5,006 nt of DNA, taken from NCBI GenBank assembly GCA_020433785.1, contig JAGRCC010000758.1:1-5006 (forward strand), in the 5' to 3' direction. The position numbers were made by a program, and so were the translations under genes. The notes under the pieces are model-generated. The model saw only the letters and a program-made list of their open reading frames with translations, made no database searches and was not told the DNA's origin. Below, one piece after another: positions 1 to 5,006 of the stretch. Positions within the stretch are counted from its first letter, which is position 1, and every line of letters starts with the position of its first letter. The DNA is from Anaerolineae bacterium (GTDB lineage: Bacteria > Chloroflexota > Anaerolineae > 4572-78 > J111).

Positions 1-158
1 GCCGGAAATGACTTTTTTGTCTCAGAAAAGGTGATCCGACCAGCCAAGTATCGATGTTTTGTCCCAAAAAGTGTTATCCAGCCGGTGGAAATGTCTGTTG
101 GCCGCAAAAAGTGATACCTTGATGGCAGAAATAATTATTTTGTCACCAAAATAAGAAG
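1..158. repeat. Degenerate ~41-bp tandem repeats, possible transposon end
   Basis: About four diverged copies of one motif follow each other. The shared core on the plus strand is TTTTGTCnCAAAAAGTGATnC, followed by a G/C-rich GCC-type junction and then GGAAAT. The GTC (or GCC) of the core falls at 19, 61, 101 and 142, giving spacings of 42, 40 and 41 bp. The third copy has GGCCGC in place of TTGTCCC, and the fourth keeps TTTTGTCACCAAAA but loses the GTGAT part. Read on the minus strand the units are GGATnACnTTTTTGnGAC followed by AAAA and ATTTC. Closely spaced diverged repeats of this kind occur at the ends of IS21-, Mu- and Tn7-like transposons, where each is a transposase-binding site. The outermost copy would then end near position 145 (..GTCA). 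No transposase is in the window, so this identity is inferred. The array may extend beyond the left edge. Confidence 0.55.
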
Positions 159-171
159 TAGGGCGTAGGGC
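158..171. repeat. Perfect tandem duplication of a 7-mer (GTAGGGC x2)
   Basis: GTAGGGC occurs twice head to tail, immediately outside the ~41-bp repeat array. It lies in the untranslated region before the hydrolase gene. It could be replication slippage, or a scar of element insertion or loss. It is too short to distinguish these. The rest of 146-248 shows no convincing sigma70 promoter or second gene. Confidence 0.4.
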
Positions 172-211
172 TAAAGCCGTCTGCTGATTGTCGTACCAAC
201 ACTTCTCGCAT

Positions 212-217
212 AAGGAG
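212..217 (+). promoter_or_regulatory. Shine-Dalgarno sequence AAGGAG upstream of the hydrolase
   Basis: AAGGAG is the only strong ribosome binding site before the hydrolase. It ends 31 bp before the ATG at 249, which is too far for normal initiation. It is 7 bp before an in-frame CTG at 225, which is ideal spacing. Either translation starts at this CTG, adding eight residues, or the ATG at 249 is used with only a weak purine-rich leader (AAGATAAAGA). The reading frame upstream of 249 is open back to a stop at 159-161 and contains no in-frame ATG, GTG or TTG. Confidence 0.5.
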
Positions 218-248
218 TCCAACCCTGTTCATCAAGATAAAGATTTTC

Positions 249-2324
249 ATGAATAACCTTATCCTGACCCACAAAAAATATATGGTAATGTTCGGCCTGC
301 TAGTATGGTTATTGCTGCCGGTCACGGCAATCACTCAGGCGCAGAGTAACGTCCGACAAGTGGGGTTGGTCTCCACCCGGGCCGAATGCGTCGTGGTCGA
401 CGGCCGCCGGTCGGGCGACACCTTCACCCGAGTGCAGTTGGAATGGAACGGCCCGGTCGATGACGCCTTTCTGGTGCTGTCGGCCTCGGGTTCGACGGCC
501 GCTCATACCATCTACGTTAACGGGCAGCCGGTGGCCATCGCGCCCATTCAACCGGATGGACAGCCTTGTTCCAACGAGTTTTCGCAGCACATTCCGATTC
601 CGCCGGACGTGCTGGTTCAAGGTGAAAACGACATCTTTTTCACCAACGACGCCGATCTCAACAACACCTGGACCGCCGCCGATATCCAGATCGAAATTCG
701 CCGCAAGGCCGATGATCTGGGCGTAGCCAGTTTGGACGTCGGCACAATGGGTTCAATTCAAAGTGCCGTGCTGACTAGCAGTTACGATAGCGCTAGTCAC
801 ACAATTTACTTTAAAACCCCAGACACCACCACTTATACAACACCGGCCCCACTGGTGGTAGTGTTGCATGGGTTGGGCGGCACCGGTCTGGGGGCATTAT
901 ACACCGAACTGACCACCGAAGCGTCTCAACGGGGCTGGCTGCTAGTCGCGCCAAATCAGCACAACCGGGTAGTGCCCTATAATGGGGATTCCGACGGCGG
1001 CAAAAAAGCGCTGGCCTGGTTGGGAGCGCAGCATGACGTTATCGATGCCATCGATTACATGACCTCGCATTTTAGCGTCAACAAATCTCGGATTTTCGTC
1101 ATCGGCGGCTCGATGGGCGGCCAGACGACTCTGATGATGGCCGGTAAATATCCTGACGTGTTCGGCGCGGCCGTGCCCTGGAAACCGCTGACCGATTTAG
1201 GTGAATTGTACGGTGAATTGGACGATGATAGTTTCTGGGCGCCCAATCCGGATGATCCATATTTGGATTTACCAGACCCAGGCATTCATAAACAAGTAGG
1301 CGGTACGCCCAGTGAGGTACCATTTGAGTATGCCCGGCGCTCGCCTCGAAATTTGGCTCCCAATATGCGGACCATTCCCCTCAAAATGTGGCACGATACC
1401 GACGATATCTTTGTCAAACCGCACCATTCGCAAGATATGAAAAGCGCCATCGACGCCTGGTCGCCGCTGACGCCCGTCCAGTTAACGCTGGTGCCGTCAG
1501 GAGCACTAGACTGTCCGACCAACGTCATTGATTTCCGAGACTCGATTTCAGGTAATGGTCTGCCCGTTTATGAATTGGAACACTGCTACAACCCATTGAC
1601 CGCCGCCGAGTTGGACGCCCTGTTCGACTTCCTGCAAAGCCACCCCCGGAGTTCAAGCCCGCCGGCGACGCTCAATATTCGCACTGATGAGTCCAAAGCC
1701 TTCTACTGGCTAAATATCGTTCGGCCCAACAACAGCATTTGGTCGCAGGTCGATGTCACCTACAACGCCTCGACTAAAAGCGTGATCGCCTCCAACATCG
1801 GCAACATCACCACCTTGGGTTTTAATCTGGGCGCGAATGCTATCACCGGCCCGGCCCAAATCGCGCAGGCGGGTATGCAAATTCCCGGCGCTAACACAAC
1901 CTATTTGCTGAAAAAAGGCAGCAGTAAGACGCTGGTCAATTACGGCGGCAGCGGCTATCTGAATGTGGCCGTAGACGGTAACACCAGCCTCAGCCTATCG
2001 GCTATTTCGATCCAGGTTACGGCCAATCCCGATATGATTCCAGACGGCGGTTCGGTCAATTCCACCGTAACCGCCACGGTCACCGACCAATTGGGCAATC
2101 CGGCGGCCAACGGCACCCAAGTACAATTTACGACCACGGCCGGCACCTTCTCCGGCGGCGGGACGACCTTTTTCGCCACTATCGCCGGTGGTCAAGGGAA
2201 GGCCACAGCGATCCTAAACACGAATCAAAGGGCCTCGGTTACGGCGAAGGTTCAAATGGTAACCGGTTCGGTCATTGTCGGTCCGGAAGAATTGATTTAC
2301 TTGCCGGTTGTGCTGCGCCCCTAA
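249..2324 (+). CDS. Secreted multi-domain alpha/beta-hydrolase (PHB-depolymerase-esterase/prolyl-oligopeptidase-like) with Big_1 domain
   Basis: This is a 691-residue exported serine hydrolase that probably cleaves an ester or peptide bond outside the cell; the substrate is unknown. Residues 1-32 look like a signal peptide: basic KK at 9-10, hydrophobic core 13-27 and probable cleavage after TQA. Residues ~36-152 form a beta-sandwich resembling a galactose/carbohydrate-binding fold (HTIYVNGQPV, then VLVQGENDIFFTND). The catalytic domain is ~165-466. It has the oxyanion motif HGLGG (207-211), the nucleophile elbow GGSMG (Ser288), an acid in HDTDD (382-386; Asp385 or Asp386) and a catalytic His445 in LEHCYN, followed by FDFLQSHPR. 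Residues ~474-585 are a second beta-rich domain (FYWLNIVRPNN). Residues ~587-678 match a Big_1/invasin-type Ig domain (IPDGGSVNSTVTATVTD, NGTQVQFTTTAGTF). The protein ends in IYLPVVLRP, a tail common on exported Chloroflexota proteins. Cys422/Cys446 and Cys47/Cys107 could form disulfides. The ATG start at 249 is uncertain; a CTG at 225 is better placed for the ribosome binding site. The hydrolase class is firm; the reaction is not. Confidence 0.88.
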   Translation: MNNLILTHKKYMVMFGLLVWLLLPVTAITQAQSNVRQVGLVSTRAECVVVDGRRSGDTFTRVQLEWNGPVDDAFLVLSASGSTAAHTIYVNGQPVAIAPIQPDGQPCSNEFSQHIPIPPDVLVQGENDIFFTNDADLNNTWTAADIQIEIRRKADDLGVASLDVGTMGSIQSAVLTSSYDSASHTIYFKTPDTTTYTTPAPLVVVLHGLGGTGLGALYTELTTEASQRGWLLVAPNQHNRVVPYNGDSDGGKKALAWLGAQHDVIDAIDYMTSHFSVNKSRIFVIGGSMGGQTTLMMAGKYPDVFGAAVPWKPLTDLGELYGELDDDSFWAPNPDDPYLDLPDPGIHKQVGGTPSEVPFEYARRSPRNLAPNMRTIPLKMWHDTDDIFVKPHHSQDMKSAIDAWSPLTPVQLTLVPSGALDCPTNVIDFRDSISGNGLPVYELEHCYNPLTAAELDALFDFLQSHPRSSSPPATLNIRTDESKAFYWLNIVRPNNSIWSQVDVTYNASTKSVIASNIGNITTLGFNLGANAITGPAQIAQAGMQIPGANTTYLLKKGSSKTLVNYGGSGYLNVAVDGNTSLSLSAISIQVTANPDMIPDGGSVNSTVTATVTDQLGNPAANGTQVQFTTTAGTFSGGGTTFFATIAGGQGKATAILNTNQRASVTAKVQMVTGSVIVGPEELIYLPVVLRP
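772..799. repeat. 8-bp inverted repeat TGACTAGC / GCTAGTCA within the hydrolase gene
   Basis: Perfect 8-bp arms at 772-779 and 792-799 are separated by 12 bp. They lie in the segment encoding residues ~175-184, the join between the N-terminal sandwich and the catalytic domain. The DNA before it (about 340-720) is visibly richer in G and C than the stretch just after it. It may be chance within coding sequence or a mark of domain joining. Confidence 0.35.
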
Positions 2325-2355
2325 TAAAACCGCCCGCCACCGGCTTTTAGTTCTC

Positions 2356-2374
2356 ACTGCCGTATCTCGGCAGT
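2356..2374 (+). terminator. Stem-loop after the hydrolase gene (weak terminator candidate)
   Basis: ACTGCCG and CGGCAGT form a perfect 7-bp stem around a 5-base loop (TATCT), 31 bp after the hydrolase stop. A T-tract is missing on the 3' side, so it is not a classical intrinsic terminator. It may assist Rho-independent ending poorly, protect the 3' end of the mRNA, or be incidental. A second small inverted repeat, CTAACC/GGTTAG (2399-2417), lies further down in the same 137-bp spacer. Confidence 0.35.
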
Positions 2375-2449
2375 CTGTACCTTACCATTAGACCTCGCCT
2401 AACCTTCAAATGGTTAGAGCGAAGACAATCGTATCATCAACCCTGCTGC

Positions 2450-2456
2450 GGAGAAG
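2450..2456 (+). promoter_or_regulatory. Ribosome binding site GGAGAAG
   Basis: GGAGAAG lies 5 bp before the ATG at 2462 and decides that start for the single-pass membrane protein. An overlapping reading frame starting at 2410 has no comparable site and is a shadow. Confidence 0.7.
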
Positions 2457-2461
2457 CGATC

Positions 2462-2938
2462 ATGAAAACTTATCGGACTCTTCAACTGATTATTTTGGCC
2501 TTTGTGTTAACCTACGCCATTACCGCCAGTTGTACCTGGTATTTCTATCGGAAGGAGATATTTCCTCTTTTCTCCTGGCAGTTATTTTCTCATGTAAGCG
2601 CTGAGAAGGTGGATTTTGGCCTGCGCGTGACTCATATCGATGACCGGCCGTTGAATAAACCGGTCTATTTCGAGGAGGCGCCGGCCTTGTTCCCGGACGC
2701 GGGTTCCATTGTCGCCTACAGTAACATCCAGGCGTTAGGCCAAGCGATTGAAGCTAACCGCTTGGAAACCGTTGGCCAGCTCAAAATCCAATTTGAAAAT
2801 CGATATCTCAGCCATGACCAATCTTTAACTTACGAAATCGTCAAACGAAAATTTATCCCCATCGACCGTCGAAAGAGTGGTGATTTTGTTTCGGAGGAGA
2901 CGCTAACTACATTGCAGGCCAGCGGAAACCGCTCATGA
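2462..2938 (+). CDS. Single-pass membrane protein of unknown function, partner of the downstream HTTM-like protein
   Basis: I do not recognise the family of this 158-residue protein. Residues ~8-28 are one hydrophobic membrane segment (LQLIILAFVLTYAITASCTW). YFYRKE and the motif FPLFSWQLFSHV (34-45) follow directly. The rest (~48-158) is soluble, mixed alpha/beta in character and has many charged residues, including RKFIPIDRRKSGD near the end. Positive charge flanks both ends of the segment (K2/R5, R30/K31), so topology is unclear; an outward-facing soluble domain is likely but unproven. The stop overlaps the next start as ATGA, which indicates translational coupling with the polytopic membrane protein behind it. 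Small membrane proteins with a short aromatic 'W..F' motif just after an N-terminal anchor often sit beside HTTM-like genes, so an accessory subunit is the best guess. The coding call is firm; the role is inferred. Confidence 0.82.
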   Translation: MKTYRTLQLIILAFVLTYAITASCTWYFYRKEIFPLFSWQLFSHVSAEKVDFGLRVTHIDDRPLNKPVYFEEAPALFPDAGSIVAYSNIQALGQAIEANRLETVGQLKIQFENRYLSHDQSLTYEIVKRKFIPIDRRKSGDFVSEETLTTLQASGNRS

Positions 2939-3954
2939 AACGATTGAAAAGACTCCGCCAAACGATTCAAGGTCATTCTCGCCTTGACGAGGCCGGGTTT
3001 GACTTCCGCAGCTACGGACACGCTTTTGAACAGGCGCGCCTGTTGGTTCGGGTCTTCTATCTATTTATTATTTACGTTTTGGCCAGTAAATCGGCTGTCC
3101 TGTGGGATCAGGTGCAGGTCATACCCTATGCCGACCCGTTGTGGCCCGTTTTTTGGATCCGCTTTTTTGAGCCGCATACGGCCATCGGGACCTTGATTGT
3201 GGTTTCGCTGGTGATTGGCGTGGTCGGGTTTTTGTTTCCGAATAAACGTCTGGCGCGGATATTGGTTTTTGTGGCCTATCTCAGTCTGGCCGCTCTGAGC
3301 AATTCTTTCGGCAAAATTTTCCACCTGGATCATATGCCGCTGGCGGTCAGTTTTATTTTTATCCTGCTGCCCACCGCCCAAACCACCACCGGCCGGCTGT
3401 CGATTACCTACAAACATTCCTATCTGATGGTCTTTTGGGCAGCGCAGTTGACCTTGGGTTTGTTCTATACCTTATCGGGGTTTTGGAAAATCTCCGTGGG
3501 CATCAACCAACTCCTCGCCGGACAAATTAATACGTTCCACCCCTATGCCCTGGCCACACTGATTGCCATGAGAGAATTACAGACTCAAGAGCACACTATT
3601 TTGGGGTGGCTCATTGTCAACCAACCGGTCATCGGCTGGCCGATGCACCTGGGCGCGGTTTATATGGAATTTTTCGCTATCATTGCCGTGTGCCGGCCTA
3701 AACTCCATCAAGTGTGGGGCATCGCCTTTATGGCCTTTCACCTGGGCACCTGGCTGTTTATGGAAATATTGTTTATCAATAATATTTTTTTATTAGGGTT
3801 ACTGCTTGTTTTGTCGCCCTTTGCCCCGAAAAAAATAAAGATAACGACCTTTATCAAACAACTGCCCTTACTGGGCGGCATCCTTCGTATTCAATCGAGT
3901 TTGAGCTTGAACCAGGGCCCTATCAAGGCTAACCGTCCCCAAGGTTTACCATGA
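2935..3954 (+). CDS. Polytopic membrane protein, HTTM / vitamin K-dependent gamma-carboxylase-like
   Basis: This 339-residue integral membrane protein has about seven or eight hydrophobic segments, near residues 37-54, 82-100, 107-122, 134-147, 163-183, 236-253, 260-278 and 282-295. A basic, soluble N-terminus precedes them. Three features recall the HTTM family, which includes gamma-glutamyl carboxylase. They are NSFGKIFHLDH (123-133, with His130 and His133) at the end of a helix, LSGFWKISVG (180-189) in place of the usual 'GlxKl..W..G', and FHLGTWLFMEILFINNIFLLG (268-288) with His269. Family membership comes from pattern reading and is not certain; carboxylase activity should not be assumed, as most bacterial members are uncharacterised. 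The start overlaps the stop of the preceding gene by four bases and has only a weak site (GGAAA) of its own, so it is probably translated by coupling. Length is normal for bacterial HTTM-like proteins. Confidence 0.8.
   Translation: MKRLKRLRQTIQGHSRLDEAGFDFRSYGHAFEQARLLVRVFYLFIIYVLASKSAVLWDQVQVIPYADPLWPVFWIRFFEPHTAIGTLIVVSLVIGVVGFLFPNKRLARILVFVAYLSLAALSNSFGKIFHLDHMPLAVSFIFILLPTAQTTTGRLSITYKHSYLMVFWAAQLTLGLFYTLSGFWKISVGINQLLAGQINTFHPYALATLIAMRELQTQEHTILGWLIVNQPVIGWPMHLGAVYMEFFAIIAVCRPKLHQVWGIAFMAFHLGTWLFMEILFINNIFLLGLLLVLSPFAPKKIKITTFIKQLPLLGGILRIQSSLSLNQGPIKANRPQGLP
3029..3044. repeat. Perfect 16-bp palindrome inside the HTTM-like gene
   Basis: AACAGGCGCGCCTGTT reads identically on both strands and encodes residues 32-37 (EQARLL region), just before the first membrane segment. 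It could be a protein-binding site or chance. It lies entirely within coding sequence, and its neighbours show no promoter. Confidence 0.45.
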
Positions 3955-4007
3955 TCAAATAGGGACTGAACGATATCTATTAACAATAAAATAGTTAGCA
4001 CGAAGCT

Positions 4008-4013
4008 GGAGGG
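4008..4013 (+). promoter_or_regulatory. Ribosome binding site GGAGGG
   Basis: GGAGGG ends 5 bp before the ATG at 4019 and clearly sets the methyltransferase start. The preceding 64-bp spacer (3955-4018) is AT-rich around 3975-3996 (ATTAACAATAAAATAG). It could hold a weak promoter, but no clear -35/-10 pair is seen. It has no terminator, so read-through from the membrane-protein pair is possible. Confidence 0.75.
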
Positions 4014-4018
4014 CAGCA

Positions 4019-4870
4019 ATGAAAAAACAGCTCAAAAAACTCGCCCCCACCTGGCTCCTGAATCGATGGGTAATCTTCACCGAACAAGGCCGCCTCAATC
4101 GACTCGATCAGCTCAATTGTGACCCAACTCCCCTGGCCGATATTAACCAAATTAATCTGGCCGAACTCTTTTACGCCTGTAGTTATGAAGTTGAATGGCG
4201 ACAGATCCAAGAACACATGAGACGGGTTGCGCCCAGCCATTCCGGCGGAGCCAATACTGGCAGCTACAAGGCGCTTTACTGCTTGATTCGTTATCTAGCC
4301 CCCACTTCAATTTTAGAAATTGGCACCCGGTTAGGCGTCTCGGCCGCTTATATGGCGCTTGGCCTAAAATCCGCCGGCAACAGCGCCCTTGCCCAGGATT
4401 TGCGGCTGACCACGGTTGATATCGAGGATGTTAATGATCCGCAGGCCAGACCGTGGGCGCGCTACGGCTCAAAATATTCGCCCAGCGAGATGATGACCGA
4501 GCTGGGCTGCGCTCACTTGGTCACATTTACTACTGCTAACTCGCTCGATTTCATGGCGAACGCCGAGTTGGGCTATGATCTGATCTTTTTAGACGGCGAC
4601 CATTCGGCTCCGGTTGTCTACCGGGAAATTGCCGCCGCTCTCAACATTCTGAATTCAGGCGGCTGGATTTTACTGCATGATTATTTCCCTGGGCTAAAAC
4701 CGTTGTGGCCTGATCAGCCGCCCATATCCGGCCCTTATCTGGCGACGCGAAGATTTCAAAAGGAGGGGGCAAATATTAATATTTGTCCTCTCAACAAGCT
4801 GCCCTGGTTTACGCGATCAAATTCCACGGCCACTTCACTGGCTTTAATGGGGAGTTCACCCACGTTCTAA
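4019..4870 (+). CDS. Class I SAM-dependent methyltransferase (Methyltransf_24 type)
   Basis: This 283-residue cytoplasmic enzyme is expected to transfer a methyl group from S-adenosylmethionine to a small molecule or sugar; the acceptor is unknown. A basic N-terminal stretch (KKQLKKLAPTWLLNRW) and a helical cap (~20-92) precede the Rossmann fold. SAM-binding motif I is ILEIGTRLGVSA (98-109). The acidic residue after strand 2 is in TVDIEDV (Asp134). FLDGDHSAPVVYREI (190-204; Asp192, Asp194, His195) and GGWILLHDYFPG (214-225; His220, Asp221) match the DGDH..V..D and GG....HD patterns of the Methyltransf_24 family, which includes O-methyltransferases that bind a metal. Length suits the family. 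It follows the membrane-protein pair by 64 bp on the same strand and may share its transcript, but no pathway partner is visible. A 30-bp palindrome lies in its 3' part, over residues 249-258. Confidence 0.88.
   Translation: MKKQLKKLAPTWLLNRWVIFTEQGRLNRLDQLNCDPTPLADINQINLAELFYACSYEVEWRQIQEHMRRVAPSHSGGANTGSYKALYCLIRYLAPTSILEIGTRLGVSAAYMALGLKSAGNSALAQDLRLTTVDIEDVNDPQARPWARYGSKYSPSEMMTELGCAHLVTFTTANSLDFMANAELGYDLIFLDGDHSAPVVYREIAAALNILNSGGWILLHDYFPGLKPLWPDQPPISGPYLATRRFQKEGANINICPLNKLPWFTRSNSTATSLALMGSSPTF
4763..4792. repeat. 30-bp near-perfect palindrome inside the methyltransferase gene
   Basis: The 16-bp core CAAATATTAATATTTG (4770-4785) is a perfect palindrome. Pairing continues outward for seven more positions on each side (GAGGGGG against TCCTCTC), all Watson-Crick except two G-T pairs. 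Total arms are 15 bp with no spacer. At the RNA level the two G-U wobbles still pair, so a long hairpin is possible, though a real RNA needs an open loop at the centre. It is in frame and encodes residues 249-258, near EGANINICPL, about 78 bp before the stop. No T-tract follows, so it is not a terminator. Confidence 0.6.
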
Positions 4871-5006
4871 CTTTTTATTTACTTTAATCTGTTATTTTCT
4901 AACTAATTTCCAATTTTTCTCTTAGAAACTTCTTAGCCAACCTTAGTATTATCATATAGGGTAAAGAAAGTTGGCCAACTTGTCTGATTGCCTTATCATC
5001 CCCAAA
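4871..5006. other. AT-rich non-coding stretch at the right edge
   Basis: No start codon with a ribosome binding site and no long reading frame is seen here. Positions 4871-4920 are T-rich without a hairpin, so 3'-end formation of the methyltransferase transcript is unclear. TATCAT (4950-4955) or TATAGG (4955-4960) could be -10 elements for a gene outside the window, but neither has a good -35 partner. A 14-bp palindrome follows at 4968-4981. Confidence 0.5.
4968..4981. promoter_or_regulatory. Perfect 14-bp palindrome AAGTTGGCCAACTT, possible operator
   Basis: This is a dyad-symmetric sequence in non-coding DNA, just downstream of the weak -10-like hexamers. A related half site, GCCAACCTT, lies 23-31 bp before it (4936-4944). 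Such an arrangement would suit a dimeric repressor upstream of the next gene, but that gene is outside the window. Confidence 0.35.

Noticed and set aside
1..158. CRISPR array
   Set aside because: The repeats are degenerate over their whole length and there is no alternation of conserved repeat and unique spacer. The period is too short for most arrays and no cas gene is present.
22..222. 66-residue minus-strand reading frame
   Set aside because: It lies over the repeat array, has no ribosome binding site that I can see, and its protein resembles nothing known.
309..620. Minus-strand reading frames inside the hydrolase (309-620 and others up to 2195)
   Set aside because: They are antisense shadows of a GC-rich gene with clear protein motifs in the plus frame.
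1200..1220. Direct repeat GGTGAATTG with 12-bp period
   Set aside because: It encodes GELYGEL in the hydrolase and is easily explained as coding repetition.
2519..2536. Lipobox at Cys24 of the single-pass protein (ITASC)
   Set aside because: The residues before the cysteine do not follow the L-[AS]-[GA]-C pattern and the cysteine lies inside the hydrophobic segment.
3061..3417. 118-residue minus-strand reading frame
   Set aside because: It is antisense to the membrane helices of the HTTM-like protein; its polar, Q/N/R-rich composition is what antisense of membrane codons gives.
3762..3795. Intrinsic terminator: AT-rich hairpin followed by a T run
   Set aside because: The stem is weak, has bulges and contains almost no G-C pairs. 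It lies in the middle of an intact membrane-protein gene.
4761..4766. Internal ribosome binding site AGGAGG within the methyltransferase gene
   Set aside because: No ATG, GTG or TTG follows at usable distance; the nearest TTG (4783) is 16 bp away and the site is part of the palindrome.

Overview
The window is a plus-strand stretch from a bacterium, most likely a Chloroflexota member of the Anaerolineae/Caldilineae type. The main clue is the first protein. It is a long secreted, multi-domain enzyme that ends in I-Y-L-P-V-V-L-R-P, and a terminal 'YLPxVxR' tail is typical of exported proteins in that phylum. Mixed GC content, AUG starts with GGAG-type ribosome binding sites and a bacterial Big_1 Ig-like domain agree with this. 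The assignment is an inference; there is no rRNA or other marker gene here.

Layout. Positions 1-158 hold about four degenerate copies of a ~41-bp motif, which looks like the multi-site end of an IS21/Mu/Tn7-type transposon or another protein-binding array. No transposase is present, and the array may continue to the left of the window. Positions 249-2324 encode an exported alpha/beta-hydrolase of the PHB-depolymerase-esterase / prolyl-oligopeptidase-like type. It has an N-terminal beta-sandwich, a catalytic domain (Ser288, Asp385 or Asp386, His445), a beta-rich linker domain and a C-terminal Big_1 Ig-like domain. A 137-bp spacer with a small stem-loop follows. Positions 2462-3954 are a tight two-gene operon (ATGA overlap): a single-pass membrane protein of unknown function and a polytopic membrane protein resembling the HTTM / vitamin K-dependent gamma-carboxylase-like family. 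After 64 bp comes a class I SAM-dependent methyltransferase of the Methyltransf_24 type (4019-4870). The last 136 bp are AT-rich and non-coding, with a 14-bp palindrome.

How the genes relate. Only the two membrane-protein genes are convincingly coupled. The hydrolase has its own upstream region and a separate role outside the cell, probably ester or peptide bond hydrolysis on a polymer or surface substrate. The methyltransferase is co-directional and close behind, so it may be co-transcribed, but nothing ties it to the membrane pair biochemically. I see no CRISPR array, tRNA, rRNA, phage gene or recognisable defence system. The points most worth a second look are the repeat array at the left edge, a possible CTG start for the hydrolase, the membrane-protein pair, and several unusually good palindromes, including a 30-bp one inside the methyltransferase gene.
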